A DNA stretch of 64,000 nt from Cryobacterium sp. GrIS_2_6 (GCF_035984545.1 NZ_JAXCHP010000001.1:3658001-3722000); one strand, 5' to 3'. Numbered from the stretch's first letter, positions 9,362 to 17,370 are shown. The notes: generated from the letters alone by a model not told the origin. Made by a program: numbers and translations.

Positions 9362-10363
9362 TCAGTCCGTGATGGCGGGTTCGGCGGCGAGCAGGGCGTA
9401 GCAGCGGCTGAGGCGGGCGAGCCACCAGTCGCTGCGCTCGGCGGATGCCGCGTAGCGGTCGAGCAGGTCGGCGTCGGGCACGACGCGGCGAACCGGGATC
9501 CGGCCGTCGACCGGCAGCAGCGGGTCGTGCGTGACATCGGCCGCGAGCAGCGAGGCGGTGCCGAGGCCGCAGTCGAACTCGAGGCCGGGGATCGCGGCGG
9601 CGAGGTGCGCGCCCATCGCGATGCCGACCGAGGTGTCGAGGGCGCTCGAGACCACGACGGGCAGGCCGGCCTGCGCAACGAGGTCGAGTGCGACGTGAAT
9701 CCCGCCGAGCGGCGCCGCCTTGATCACGAGGATGTCGGCCGAGCCCGTGGTCGCCACGAGCAGCGGGTCCTCCGCGCGGCGCACGCTCTCGTCGGCGGCG
9801 ACGGGGATGCCGAGGTAGTCGGCGGAGCGACGGCGGATCTCGGCGAGTTCCTCGATGCTCGCGCAGGGCTGTTCGACGTACTCGAGGTCGAACTCGCCGA
9901 GAGCGTTCAGGGCGTGCTCGGCCTCGTCGAGGTTCCAGAGGCCGTTCGCGTCCACACGGATGCGCCCCTCCGGTCCCAGCACACGGCGCACGGCGCGCAC
10001 GCGGGCGACGTCTTCCTCGAGGGTTTGCCCGGGGGCGGCGACCTTCACCTTGGCCGTGCGGCACCCCGGAAAGCGGGCGAGGACATCCGCCACGAGCTCG
10101 GCGTCGATTGCCGGGACGGTCGCGTTGACCGGGATGCTCTCGCGCAGGAGGGCGGGCGTCGGGGTCCAGCCGAAGTCGATCGCGGCGCGCAGCCAGGCGA
10201 CGGACTCTGCGTCGTCGTACTCGGCGAACGGTGCGAACTCCGTCCAGCCCTCCGGCCCTTCAAGGAGGAGTGCCTCGCGGGTGTCTATTCCGCGGAATCG
10301 GGTGATGAGCGGCAACGCGACAATGCGGGCCGTTCCGAGCAACTCTGCGAGTGGGGGAAGCAT
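9362..10363 (-). CDS. menC: o-Succinylbenzoate synthase
   Basis: This enolase-superfamily enzyme dehydrates SHCHC to o-succinylbenzoate in menaquinone synthesis. Visible motifs are the KVKV lysine strand (TAKVKVAA), the metal ligands in VDANG, EQP and ADES, and the second catalytic lysine in VIKAAPLGG. I place the start at the ATG at 10363 (MLPPLAELL), giving 333 residues. An upstream in-frame ATG at 10408 would add 15 residues of poor character. A CAGACT box sits 6 bases before this ATG, a near match to the leaderless pattern used by neighbours. Confidence 0.92.
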   Translation of the reverse strand: MLPPLAELLGTARIVALPLITRFRGIDTREALLLEGPEGWTEFAPFAEYDDAESVAWLRAAIDFGWTPTPALLRESIPVNATVPAIDAELVADVLARFPGCRTAKVKVAAPGQTLEEDVARVRAVRRVLGPEGRIRVDANGLWNLDEAEHALNALGEFDLEYVEQPCASIEELAEIRRRSADYLGIPVAADESVRRAEDPLLVATTGSADILVIKAAPLGGIHVALDLVAQAGLPVVVSSALDTSVGIAMGAHLAAAIPGLEFDCGLGTASLLAADVTHDPLLPVDGRIPVRRVVPDADLLDRYAASAERSDWWLARLSRCYALLAAEPAITD

Positions 10364-10433
10364 GCTTCCAGTCTGCCAGCCGGGCGCGGGTGCGGGCGAC
10401 CGTGCCACCGTACGCGTGGGGGCGTGCGCGTCG

Positions 10434-10506
10434 GGGCGTGCGCGCCAGAAGCGCCGCTCCGCGCCAGGCCTGCCGGGCGCGCAACGGCACAGTGGGCGCG
10501 CGACGG
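10434..10506. repeat. GC-rich palindromic repeat, family 4 copy 1
   Basis: This 73-bp block (opening GGGCGTGCGCGCCAG and containing GCGCCAGGCCTGCCGGGCGC) aligns closely with the reverse complement of 13772-13847 inside menE. Both can fold on an AGGCNTGCC core. This copy is intergenic, between menC and a small hypothetical gene. Confidence 0.65.
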
Positions 10507-10524
10507 AGCGGAACGTGCGGAAGG

Positions 10525-10788
10525 CTAGAGGGAGTCGTGGTTGAAGGCGCCGTCGACCTCAAGGTCGAGGTCGTCCGCGTTGGTGGGTTTGACGTCGAGA
10601 ACCGCGAACGCGATGCCGGGCGCGATCAGGAGATAGGCATCCTCGAAGCGACCACCGCCGCTGTTGACGGGGAGCCAGTACGGCTGCCCGGACGTAACGG
10701 CTGCGTTGATCTCATTTCGGACCGACTCTGCGGACCGGCCGCCCAGGGAGTATTGCTGACCACCATAGACGATATCGATGCGATTCAT
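10525..10788 (-). CDS. Small hypothetical protein
   Basis: The 87-residue protein (starting MNRIDIVYGGQQYSLG) is not one I recognise. It looks like a compact alpha/beta protein: an N-terminal strand pair, a helix around SAESVRNEINAAV, then strands including AYLLIAPGIAFAVLDV. It has no signal or membrane segment. Its ATG overlaps the stop of the upstream 110-residue gene (10785-10788), so the two are co-translated and probably work together. Confidence 0.7.
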   Translation of the reverse strand: MNRIDIVYGGQQYSLGGRSAESVRNEINAAVTSGQPYWLPVNSGGGRFEDAYLLIAPGIAFAVLDVKPTNADDLDLEVDGAFNHDSL

Positions 10789-11117
10789 GGTTCATCCTTC
10801 GTCGCGAGCACGGATGCCGGCCGATGCGGCTCGGGGACGAGCTGCAGTCCGCCAGAGGAGTTGGCGGTCAGCATGAGCGCCTCCACCCAGTCGCGATTGA
10901 GGCTCGGTGAGCGACCGCCGAAGTATTTGAAGGCGAGCGGGATGGCCGGATGCAGCCAGATCGTACTGCGACCGTCGCCTCCGGACGGGTCGTCCCTCCA
11001 CGTGAAGTAGAAGCACTCTCCCCGGCGCAGCTTGGCTCCGATGACCACCTGGATGTGAGCCAGGATGCGATCATCAAAGTCGGCCGTCACCGTCGAGTTA
11101 TAGGTGAGCTTTCCCAT
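10785..11117 (-). CDS. DUF7882-like small protein, Microbacteriaceae type
   Basis: The 110-residue protein opens MGKLTYNSTVTADFDDR and has the segments GAKLRRGECFYFTW, STIWLHPAIPLAFKYFGG and NRDWVEALMLTANS. I associate this pattern with a small protein family found in many Microbacteriaceae, often mislabelled as ATP-dependent DNA ligase although no ligase KxDG motif is present. Function is unknown. GGGA stands 4 bases before the ATG. It is followed with a 4-base overlap by the 87-residue gene. Confidence 0.75.
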   Translation of the reverse strand: MGKLTYNSTVTADFDDRILAHIQVVIGAKLRRGECFYFTWRDDPSGGDGRSTIWLHPAIPLAFKYFGGRSPSLNRDWVEALMLTANSSGGLQLVPEPHRPASVLATKDEP

Positions 11118-11233
11118 GATTCCCTCGTTGGCGCGTCATAAAGAAATGTTGCTATAAAAACGAGACGTTGCCAATGCTCATTTCGGGGGGTCTCCCGGAA
11201 AGCCGTGGAAAAGTGTGGGTCAAGCCGGAACCG

Positions 11234-11265
11234 GGTTGTGCGGGTGCTCAGGCACCCGCACAACC
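11234..11265. terminator. Perfect 14-bp hairpin between divergent small gene and sigma-factor 3' end
   Basis: GGTTGTGCGGGTGC and GCACCCGCACAACC pair perfectly over a TCAG loop. It lies 30 bases after the stop of the minus-strand sigma gene. No T-run follows on either strand, so it would be an I-type terminator common in high-GC bacteria. Confidence 0.6.
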
Positions 11266-11294
11266 GTTCACGGACATACCAGGCCTGCGGGGAT

Positions 11295-12332
11295 CTAATC
11301 GCGCAGGTACCGTTCGAGCCGGGGCACGTGCAGGAGGGCCAGCGCGCGCTTCTCGATCTGGCGGACCCGCTCCCGGGTGACGCCCTGGATGACAGCGATC
11401 TGGTCGAGGGTGCGCGGTTCGTCGCCGTCGAGCCCGAATCGGGCCTTCAGGATCGACCGCTCCCGTGGCGGCAACGCGTCGAGGTAGAAGCAGATGTCCG
11501 CGGCGCGCAGCGTGACCGTCGCGTACTCGTCCGGCTGCGGCAGGTCGTCGTCGATGATGAGCTCCGAGATGTCCCCGACGCCGTCACCGACCGGGGAATG
11601 CAGGGAAATCGGCTCATTCTCGTACTGCAGCAGCCGCGAGACGTCGTGGATGGGGATCTGCGCCGCCTCGGAGAGTTCCTTGAGCGAGGGGTCGCGGTCG
11701 AGAGTGCTCGTGAGGTCGCGGCGGATGCGCTTGATCTTGTTGAGCTTCTCCGCGGTGTGCACGGGGATGCGGATCATCCGGGACTTGTCGGCCATTCCGC
11801 GGTGAATCGCCTGGCGGATCCACCAGGTCGCGTAGGTGGAGAACTTGTAGCCGGTCATGAAGTCGTACTTCTCGACCGCTCGGACGAGGCCGATGTTGCC
11901 GTCCTGGACGAGGTCCATGATCGGCACCCCGCGGCCGGAGTAGTGCTTGGCGATGCTGACGACGAGGCGGAGGTTTGCTTCGATGAAGTGGTTCTTCGCC
12001 CGGCCGCCGTCGTGGGCGAGCCAGGAGAGTTCCCGGGAAAGCTCGTGGTCGTCGACCCCGTGCGCGAGTTTCTCTGCGGCGAACAGGCCCACCTCGATCC
12101 GCCGGGCGAGGTTGACCTCGTCCTCGGCGCTCAGGAGGGGGCCTTTGCCGATGCGGCGCAGATAGTCGCCGAAGGCATCCGTGGATGCCCTGCTGTAGCG
12201 GGACGCTGCCGAACTGCCGGCCGTACGCTGGGATGAGCCGGCCGGGTTCATCGAGGGGAGCGGGGCGCGGTAGGAGTCGGGAGAATCGAAGTGGTCGTGG
12301 GCCGGTGCCGACGTGTTCATCGTGACGGTCAT
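11295..12332 (-). CDS. RNA polymerase sigma-70 family factor (group 2, SigB/HrdB-like)
   Basis: The 345-residue sigma factor has region 1.2 (DAFGDYLRRIGKGPLLS), region 2 (YKFSTYATWWIRQAIHRG), region 3, and region 4 with the helix-turn-helix RTLDQIAVIQGVTRERVRQIEKRAL. The long acidic region 1.1 of housekeeping SigA is absent, so it is best read as a principal-like alternative factor. I choose the ATG at 12332 because it overlaps the stop of a well-initiated upstream ORF. The frame upstream is open to 12608 but consists of His/Gln repeat translation. Its role could be stress or stationary-phase control, by analogy only. Confidence 0.9.
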   Translation of the reverse strand: MTVTMNTSAPAHDHFDSPDSYRAPLPSMNPAGSSQRTAGSSAASRYSRASTDAFGDYLRRIGKGPLLSAEDEVNLARRIEVGLFAAEKLAHGVDDHELSRELSWLAHDGGRAKNHFIEANLRLVVSIAKHYSGRGVPIMDLVQDGNIGLVRAVEKYDFMTGYKFSTYATWWIRQAIHRGMADKSRMIRIPVHTAEKLNKIKRIRRDLTSTLDRDPSLKELSEAAQIPIHDVSRLLQYENEPISLHSPVGDGVGDISELIIDDDLPQPDEYATVTLRAADICFYLDALPPRERSILKARFGLDGDEPRTLDQIAVIQGVTRERVRQIEKRALALLHVPRLERYLRD

Positions 12333-12511
12333 GATCGCACCGCCGTTCCGATGGCGTTCTGGTGTTTTCTGGTGTTTTTTGCCGGGGTCATGCGGATGCT
12401 GATGATGCTGATGATGCTGATGATGCTGATGGTGCTGTGGGTTCGGGTTGCCACGTGGTTGTGGAGTGGCAGGTCGATCGGGGCTTTTGACTGTGTGTCT
12501 AGGTCGTTCAT
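12329..12511 (-). CDS. Upstream ORF overlapping the sigma-factor start (uORF)
   Basis: A 60-codon ORF starts at ATG 12511, preceded on the minus strand by an excellent Shine-Dalgarno sequence (GGAGGT, 4 bases before ATG). Its TGA overlaps the sigma-factor ATG (ATGA at 12329-12332). The sigma start itself has only a weak ribosome site, so translational coupling is likely. The middle of the peptide is an Ile-Ser repeat (ISIISIISIISI) coded by a 9-bp tandem repeat, so the peptide itself may matter less than its translation. Whether the peptide is stable is unknown. Confidence 0.5.
   Translation of the reverse strand: MNDLDTQSKAPIDLPLHNHVATRTHSTISIISIISIISIRMTPAKNTRKHQNAIGTAVRS
12395..12436. repeat. 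9-bp tandem repeat (GATGATGCT type), about 4.5 units
   Basis: The unit GATGATGCT repeats almost perfectly, ending in a GATGGTGCT variant. It lies inside the uORF upstream of the sigma factor. Gain or loss of units keeps the reading frame, so it would change spacing or peptide length rather than switch translation off. Confidence 0.85.
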
Positions 12512-12574
12512 GACTACCTCCGGGTCTCACTGAGATCACAAGTACACATGGTGAAAATGAGGCGCTCAAGGGGG

Positions 12575-12604
12575 TTGACTTTGCCACCACAAAAGGGGTA
12601 TTTC
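12575..12604 (+). promoter_or_regulatory. Possible promoter TTGACT - 18 - TATTTC
   Basis: A TTGACT box at 12575-12580 stands 18 bases from TATTTC at 12599-12604, within the divergent region between the sigma factor and menB. It would give menB a long leader, in competition with the leaderless start at 12729. Confidence 0.25.
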
Positions 12605-12716
12605 TCATTTTTACCGGCGTGTCGCTTGGTTTTCAGGCTCGAGTATGTGTGAGAGCGCGCCCATCCGCGCACTCCCGACCCGGCAGCCCTCGGGTCCGCG
12701 CGCGGGGTCCGCCGCG

Positions 12717-12722
12717 TAGGCT
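12717..12722 (+). promoter_or_regulatory. -10 box TAGGCT of menB, leaderless start
   Basis: TAGGCT, then TGCAGC, then the ATG at 12729. No Shine-Dalgarno sequence lies in the 6-base gap. Confidence 0.6.
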
Positions 12723-12728
12723 TGCAGC

Positions 12729-13640
12729 ATGATCGAACAGGTGTCTGAAATCTTCGACCCGAGCCAGTGGACACTCGTCCCGGGCTTCGAGGCCCTCACC
12801 GACGTGACGTACCACCACGACCTCACCGGGCAGATCGCGCGCGTCGCGTTCAACCGCCCGGAGGTGCGCAACGCCTTCCGGCCGCACACCGTCGACGAGC
12901 TGCAGGCCACCCTCGAAGACGCCCGGCTGAACCCGCGCATCGGCGTCGTCCTCCTCACTGGCAACGGCCCGAGCCCGAGGGACGGCGGCTGGGCCTTCTG
13001 TTCGGGCGGCGACCAGCGCATCCGTGGCCGTGACGGTTACAAATATGCGGAGGGCGACACCGCGACCGGCATCGACAAGGCTCGCGGCGGCCGGCTGCAC
13101 ATCCTTGAGATCCAACGGTTGATCCGCTTCATGCCCAAGGTCGTCATCGCCGTCATTCCCGGCTGGGCCGCCGGCGGCGGTCACTCCCTGCACGTGGTCT
13201 GCGACCTCAGTATCGCGAGTGCCGAGCACGCCAAGTTCAAGCAGACGGATGCCAACGTCGGCTCCTTCGACGCCGGTTACGGCAGCGCATACTTCGCCCG
13301 TCAGGTCGGGCAGAAAGCGGCGCGAGAGGTCTTTTTCCTCGCCCGCGAGTACTCCGCCCAGCGCGCCCTCGAGATGGGCGCGATCAACGCGGTCGTCCCG
13401 CACGCCGACCTCGAGAACGAGGCCATCGACTGGGCCCGCACGATCCTGACCAAGTCGCCCACCGCCATCCGCATGCTCAAGTTCGCCTTCAACGCCGTCG
13501 ACGACGGACTCGTCGGCCAGCAGGTCTTCGCGGGCGAGGCGACACGGCTCGCCTACGGCACCGACGAGGCCGTCGAGGGTCGCGACGCGTTCCTCGAGAA
13601 ACGCGACCCCGACTGGGGTCCGTACGACTGGCAGTTCTAG
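12729..13640 (+). CDS. menB: 1,4-Dihydroxy-2-naphthoyl-CoA synthase
   Basis: This crotonase-fold enzyme cyclises o-succinylbenzoyl-CoA to 1,4-dihydroxy-2-naphthoyl-CoA in menaquinone synthesis. The 303-residue sequence shows the oxyanion-hole stretch AFCSGGDQRIRG and the glycine-rich IPGWAAGGGHSLHVVCDLSIAS. It also has TDANVGSFDAGYGSAYFARQVG and the C-terminal WGPYDWQF typical of actinobacterial MenB. It is leaderless by the promoter spacing. menE follows 7 bases after its stop, so the two form a transcription unit. Confidence 0.96.
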   Translation: MIEQVSEIFDPSQWTLVPGFEALTDVTYHHDLTGQIARVAFNRPEVRNAFRPHTVDELQATLEDARLNPRIGVVLLTGNGPSPRDGGWAFCSGGDQRIRGRDGYKYAEGDTATGIDKARGGRLHILEIQRLIRFMPKVVIAVIPGWAAGGGHSLHVVCDLSIASAEHAKFKQTDANVGSFDAGYGSAYFARQVGQKAAREVFFLAREYSAQRALEMGAINAVVPHADLENEAIDWARTILTKSPTAIRMLKFAFNAVDDGLVGQQVFAGEATRLAYGTDEAVEGRDAFLEKRDPDWGPYDWQF

Positions 13641-13647
13641 TCCCGCC

Positions 13648-15084
13648 GTGACACGGATGCTCCGGGTCGTCTCCGTCGACCGGCCGCTCGACCTCATCGA
13701 CATGCTCCGCGAGGCCCTCTCCGGGCGCGGGGACGCCCTGCTGCCCGTGCCTGGCCCCGCGCCTGACCTTGCCGTCTCCCGCGCCAGTTCCGCCGTCACG
13801 CGCCCGGCACGCCTGGCGCGTAACGGCGCACCTGGCGCGCACGTCCCCGTTCCGGCATCCGTCTCGCCAGTGCCCCCGGCGGTTCCTGCCGCAGTTCCGG
13901 ACGGCGCGGTCGTCGTCATCGAGACGAGCGGCTCGACCGGCGTGCCCAAGCGGGTGCTGCTCGGCGCGCCCGCCCTCCGTGCGAGCGCCGCGGCATCGAG
14001 TGCGGCGCTCGGCGGGCCCGGACAGTGGCTGCTCGCGCTGCCCGCCCATTACGTCGCGGGCGTCCAGGTGCTCCTCCGCTCGCTTGAGGCCGGGACGACG
14101 CCGATCGTGCTCGCACCCGGCCACTTCGACCCGGCCGCCTTCTTCGAAGCGGCGACCCGGCTGACCGCGCCGCTGCGCTACACCTCCCTCGTCCCGGTGC
14201 AACTCGCGCGCCTGCTCGACGCGGTCGACGCCGCTGACGATGCGGCGCACGATGCTGCAGACGCTGCGGCGCACGCTGCGGCGCACGACGGTGACGCCGT
14301 CAACACTGCGGACCAGGACGGGGCCGCAGAAATGCTCGCACTCCTGCGCCGCTTCACGGCGATCCTCGTTGGCGGTCAGGCCATGCCCCCGGCCCTGCTT
14401 GCCCGCGCCGCTTCGCTCGGCATCACGGTCGTGCGTACCTACGGCTCCTCTGAAACGGCTGGTGGATGCTGTTACAACGGCCGCCCGATCGGCGACACGG
14501 TTGTGCGCGTCGTCGACGGCGAGCTCCAGATTTCCGGCTCCGTGCTCGCAGACGGGTACCTCGACGACCCGCAGCGCACCCACGACCGCTTCACCGAAGA
14601 CAAGGGCGTGCGCTGGTACCGCACCGGCGACCTCGGCGAGATCGACGCCGTGACCGGCCTCGTGCGCGTGCTCGGCCGCGCGGACAACGTGATCATCTCG
14701 GGCGGAGAGAAGGTCTCCCTCGATGCCGTCGAACGCGTGGTGCGCGCCCTGCCCGGTTTCGCCGACGCGGTGATCGTGGGGGTGGCGGATGCCCGGTGGG
14801 GCCAGGTGCCCGTCGTCGCCGTCCCCGGGTCGCACGCCGCGGTGTCGACCCGATCGTGGGGCGAGGCCTCGCCCACGTCGCCGACCGCAACGCCGTCCAG
14901 CTCGCCGAAGAGGAAGACGGACGCGTCGACGGCCCGACTCGCCGTCGTGAAGGAGGCCGTCGCATCCGCCCTGGGCAAGTCGGCCAGGCCGGACCGTCTG
15001 CTCCTGCTGCCCGCGATCCCCGTGCTCGCCTCTGGCAAGCCCGACCGGCGCGCCCTGCAGCGGCTGGCCGAGGCGGGCAGCTGA
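13648..15084 (+). CDS. menE: o-Succinylbenzoate-CoA ligase, with unusual insertions
   Basis: The 478-residue ANL-family ligase activates o-succinylbenzoate with ATP and CoA. It has the P-loop SGSTGVPK at residues 94-101, TYGSSETAGG, the YRTGDLGEID hinge region, NVIISGGEKVS and the C-terminal catalytic lysine in GKPDRRAL. Three low-complexity inserts stand out. Residues 42-67 are coded by a palindromic repeat also found at 10434-10506. An Ala/Asp/His run follows RLLDAVDAA near residue 195, and a Ser/Thr/Pro stretch near residue 400 lies before the last helix. All motifs are kept, so the enzyme is probably active. GTG at 13648 is the start; ATG at 13657 is possible. Confidence 0.92.
   Translation: MTRMLRVVSVDRPLDLIDMLREALSGRGDALLPVPGPAPDLAVSRASSAVTRPARLARNGAPGAHVPVPASVSPVPPAVPAAVPDGAVVVIETSGSTGVPKRVLLGAPALRASAAASSAALGGPGQWLLALPAHYVAGVQVLLRSLEAGTTPIVLAPGHFDPAAFFEAATRLTAPLRYTSLVPVQLARLLDAVDAADDAAHDAADAAAHAAAHDGDAVNTADQDGAAEMLALLRRFTAILVGGQAMPPALLARAASLGITVVRTYGSSETAGGCCYNGRPIGDTVVRVVDGELQISGSVLADGYLDDPQRTHDRFTEDKGVRWYRTGDLGEIDAVTGLVRVLGRADNVIISGGEKVSLDAVERVVRALPGFADAVIVGVADARWGQVPVVAVPGSHAAVSTRSWGEASPTSPTATPSSSPKRKTDASTARLAVVKEAVASALGKSARPDRLLLLPAIPVLASGKPDRRALQRLAEAGS
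13772..13847. repeat. GC-rich palindromic repeat, family 4 copy 2, inside menE
   Basis: The reverse complement of this 76-bp block aligns with 10434-10506; both share the stretch GCGCCAGGCNTGCCGGGCGC. It folds into an imperfect hairpin and is read in frame as an Arg/Ala/Gly-rich linker in MenE. Confidence 0.65.
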
Positions 15085-15252
15085 ACTCTGGCTCACCGGC
15101 CTGTGCCGGGAGGCACCCGCCTGAATCCTGGACTTCGGTGACCGTGAGACGGGGGATGCCCGGCCGAGCCCGAGACACACCTGCGCGAGCACGGTGACGC
15201 GGCGCCCTGGATTCGGTTGTGCACTCGCGGCATCCTCTTATCAAGCGCCCGG

Positions 15253-15258
15253 TAACAT
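15253..15258 (+). promoter_or_regulatory. -10 box TAACAT of menA, leaderless start
   Basis: TAACAT, then GAAAAC, then the GTG at 15265. The 180-base gap after menE otherwise contains only a short GC hairpin near 15100. Confidence 0.6.
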
Positions 15259-15264
15259 GAAAAC

Positions 15265-16347
15265 GTGGCACAGGGAGCGCGGCCGGTCAGGCCCAAAATG
15301 CAGCGATTGAATCCTTCGGAGACCCTCGGGGCGCCGGCGTCCGCCGGACAGCCGTCCGGAAAGCAGGCGGGCAAGCCAGCCGGGAAGCCAGCGGGCAAGC
15401 CCGCCAACTCCGGTCGGTCCGGCAACCCGGCCAAGCGGAACGCCCCAGAGGCGCACGGCCGCTCCGGACTGGCGACGCCCGGCGACTGGATCTCCGGCGC
15501 GCGCCTGCGAACCCTTCCCCTCGCGATCGCACCGGTCGCCCTCGGCACCGGCGCGGCCATCATCGCGAGCGAGCCGGGCGTGTTCCACCCGGTGCGGGCC
15601 CTCCTCGCGCTCATCGTCGCGCTCTGCCTGCAGATCGGCGTGAACTACGCGAACGACTACTCCGACGGCATCCGCGGCACCGACGCCTACCGGGTCGGCC
15701 CGGCCAGGCTGACCGGCGGAGGAGCGGCGAGGCCGCGGTCCGTGCTCACCGTCGCGCTCGCGTTCTTCGGGCTCGCCGGGCTCGCCGGCCTCGTGCTCGT
15801 GATCCTGAGCGGCCAGTGGTGGCTGCTGCTCGTCGGCGCCGCCGCGATCGTCGCCGCCTGGTTCTACACCGGCGGCAAGCGTCCGTACGGCTACTTCGGC
15901 CTCGGTGAGCTGTTCGTGTTCGTGTTCTTCGGACTCGTCGCAACCGCGGGCACGACCTTCGTGCAGGTCGGAACGGTGAACCTCGAGAGCTGGCTCGGCG
16001 GGGTCGCGATCGGGCTCATCGCCTGCGCCGTGCTCATGGTCAACAACCTGCGCGACATCGTCCCGGACAAGTCGTCCGGCAAGCGCACCCTCGCGGTCCT
16101 GATCGGCAACCTGCCCGGGCGCATCGTCTTCTGCGTGCTGCTGCTCGTGCCGTTCGTGATCGCGGCCTTCTTCGCGCTCTTCTACCCGCTCGCCTGGTTC
16201 GTGCTCTTCGTGCTCCTGCTCGCCCTTCCGGCGTGCCTGATCACCGTCACAGCGAAGACCGCGGCCGAGCTCATCCTGGCGCTCAAGCTCACGAGCTTCA
16301 GCGCGCTCCTGTACGGCCTGCTACTGGGCGCGGCCTTCGCGTTCTGA
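15265..16347 (+). CDS. menA: 1,4-Dihydroxy-2-naphthoate polyprenyltransferase
   Basis: The 360-residue UbiA-family membrane enzyme attaches the polyprenyl chain to dihydroxynaphthoate. The first Asp-rich prenyl-diphosphate site is NYANDYSDG at residues 127-135, and the second region is NNLRDIVPDKSSGKRTL. About eight to nine hydrophobic segments follow. The N-terminal 75 residues are a cytoplasmic extension with an exact GKPAGKPAGKPA repeat; most MenA proteins lack it. The start GTG is set by the leaderless spacing. The 3' end overlaps the convergent DUF4229 gene by 27 bases. Confidence 0.94.
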   Translation: MAQGARPVRPKMQRLNPSETLGAPASAGQPSGKQAGKPAGKPAGKPANSGRSGNPAKRNAPEAHGRSGLATPGDWISGARLRTLPLAIAPVALGTGAAIIASEPGVFHPVRALLALIVALCLQIGVNYANDYSDGIRGTDAYRVGPARLTGGGAARPRSVLTVALAFFGLAGLAGLVLVILSGQWWLLLVGAAAIVAAWFYTGGKRPYGYFGLGELFVFVFFGLVATAGTTFVQVGTVNLESWLGGVAIGLIACAVLMVNNLRDIVPDKSSGKRTLAVLIGNLPGRIVFCVLLLVPFVIAAFFALFYPLAWFVLFVLLLALPACLITVTAKTAAELILALKLTSFSALLYGLLLGAAFAF

Positions 16348-16761
16348 CGCCCCTGACCCAGCGGTCGTGACGGGCGCAGCGGATGCCGCCGCCCGCGTCG
16401 TCGCCCGGCCGGCGGCATCCGCTGCCTCGGCGGCCTCGGCCTCAGCAGACGCGGTCTCAGCGGACGCGGCCTCGGCAGAAGCTGCGGCGTCGGCGTCGGC
16501 GGCACGGTCGATGGCCGCGTCCTCCGACTCTGCGTCGGGGTGCACGACCTCAGCAGTGGGGTGCCGGGCCGTGTACAGGTCGAGGGCGACCTGCTCCCTG
16601 GGCTTCTGCAGGAAGATGTACGACAGGCAGAGCCCGATCAGGGCCGCGACAATGGCGGAGACCCACCAGACGATCGAGAGCATCAGCAGTACCGCGAGGG
16701 GTACTGCGAACATGAGGATGCGGTAGACCGAGTAGCTCAGCCAGGACGGGACAGCTTTCAT
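16321..16761 (-). CDS. DUF4229-type small membrane protein
   Basis: The 146-residue protein begins MKAVPSWLSYSVYRILMFAV and has two adjacent hydrophobic segments (about residues 10-50). Next comes the short conserved FLQKPREQVALDLY stretch, then an Ala/Glu-rich tail of about 70 residues (repeats of the AEAASAETASAEAE type). This matches the DUF4229 pattern, function unknown. Such proteins often sit beside men genes in actinobacteria. The ATG is 6 bases after a TATGCT box. It is divergent from the PLDc_N gene and overlaps the end of menA. Confidence 0.8.
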   Translation of the reverse strand: MKAVPSWLSYSVYRILMFAVPLAVLLMLSIVWWVSAIVAALIGLCLSYIFLQKPREQVALDLYTARHPTAEVVHPDAESEDAAIDRAADADAAASAEAASAETASAEAEAAEAADAAGRATTRAAASAAPVTTAGSGASEREGRAQ

Positions 16762-16767
16762 GCTTTC

Positions 16768-16773
16768 AGCATA
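16768..16773 (-). promoter_or_regulatory. -10 box TATGCT, leaderless start of DUF4229 gene
   Basis: On the minus strand TATGCT is followed by GAAAGC and the ATG at 16761. Confidence 0.6.
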
Positions 16774-16839
16774 GATTGTGGTTCCGATCGTTAGATTTGC
16801 CGACCTGTGCGTACTCACCGATCTCTCGGGTGATCGCCG

Positions 16840-16845
16840 TAGGAT
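16840..16845 (+). promoter_or_regulatory. -10 box TAGGAT, leaderless start of PLDc_N gene
   Basis: TAGGAT, then GAGCGG, then the ATG at 16852. The same GAGCGG hexamer fills the gap at 3013-3018. Confidence 0.6.
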
Positions 16846-16851
16846 GAGCGG

Positions 16852-17370
16852 ATGGTAAAGGTGTGGCTTGTCGTAGGAATTGCGGTCATTCTCGTGACCG
16901 TCTATGCGCTCGTCGAGTGTGTCACCTTCGACCGCGGTCGGATCCGCGGATTGCCGCGCTGGGTCTGGGTCTTTGTGATCGTCCTGGTCCCCGTCGTCGG
17001 CGCCCTGCTCTGGCTGTTCATCGGCCGTGGCAGCAACCAGAGTTCCGCGCCCGGTCGCGGCGCATCGCGGCAGCTCGCCCCCGATGACGATCCCGACTTC
17101 CTGAAGAGCCTCGGCCGTGACCGGCTCCAGGAGGAGCGCATCCGCCAGATGGAGCAGGAGCTCGCCGACCTCGACAAGCCCGACGCGACCGACAAGCCCG
17201 ACCGACCGGGCCAGGGCCAGAACTCCGGCCCCGGCAAGGGGCAGGCCGCCGGCAACGCCGGGCCGTCGACGGGCCAGTCCACCGGCCCGGCGAAGGGTCC
17301 CGCCGCCGCAGAACCCAAGAAGACGACCGACCCTGGCGAGGGCGAACTGCCTGGCCGCCGGGATGCCTGA
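16852..17370 (+). CDS. PLDc_N domain small membrane protein
   Basis: The 172-residue protein has two membrane segments (about residues 4-20 and 38-58) separated by [17 protein letters not shown], and a WLFIGRG motif after the second. This is the N-terminal domain of cardiolipin-synthase-like proteins, here without the catalytic HKD domains. A soluble helical stretch ([19 protein letters not shown]) and a Gly/Pro/Lys-rich tail follow. Function is unknown. The menD start overlaps its 3' end by 8 bases, so it is co-translated with menaquinone synthesis. Confidence 0.85.
   Translation: MVKVWLVVGIAVILVTVYALVECVTFDRGRIRGLPRWVWVFVIVLVPVVGALLWLFIGRGSNQSSAPGRGASRQLAPDDDPDFLKSLGRDRLQEERIRQMEQELADLDKPDATDKPDRPGQGQNSGPGKGQAAGNAGPSTGQSTGPAKGPAAAEPKKTTDPGEGELPGRRDA

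Noticed and set aside
12395..12436. Phase-variable switch for the sigma factor
   Set aside because: The repeat unit is 9 bp, so unit gain or loss cannot shift the frame; only length tuning is possible.
12332..12608. Longer sigma factor starting at 12608
   Set aside because: The extra 92 residues translate the tandem repeat as His/Gln runs, have no ribosome site, and conflict with the well-initiated ORF in another frame.
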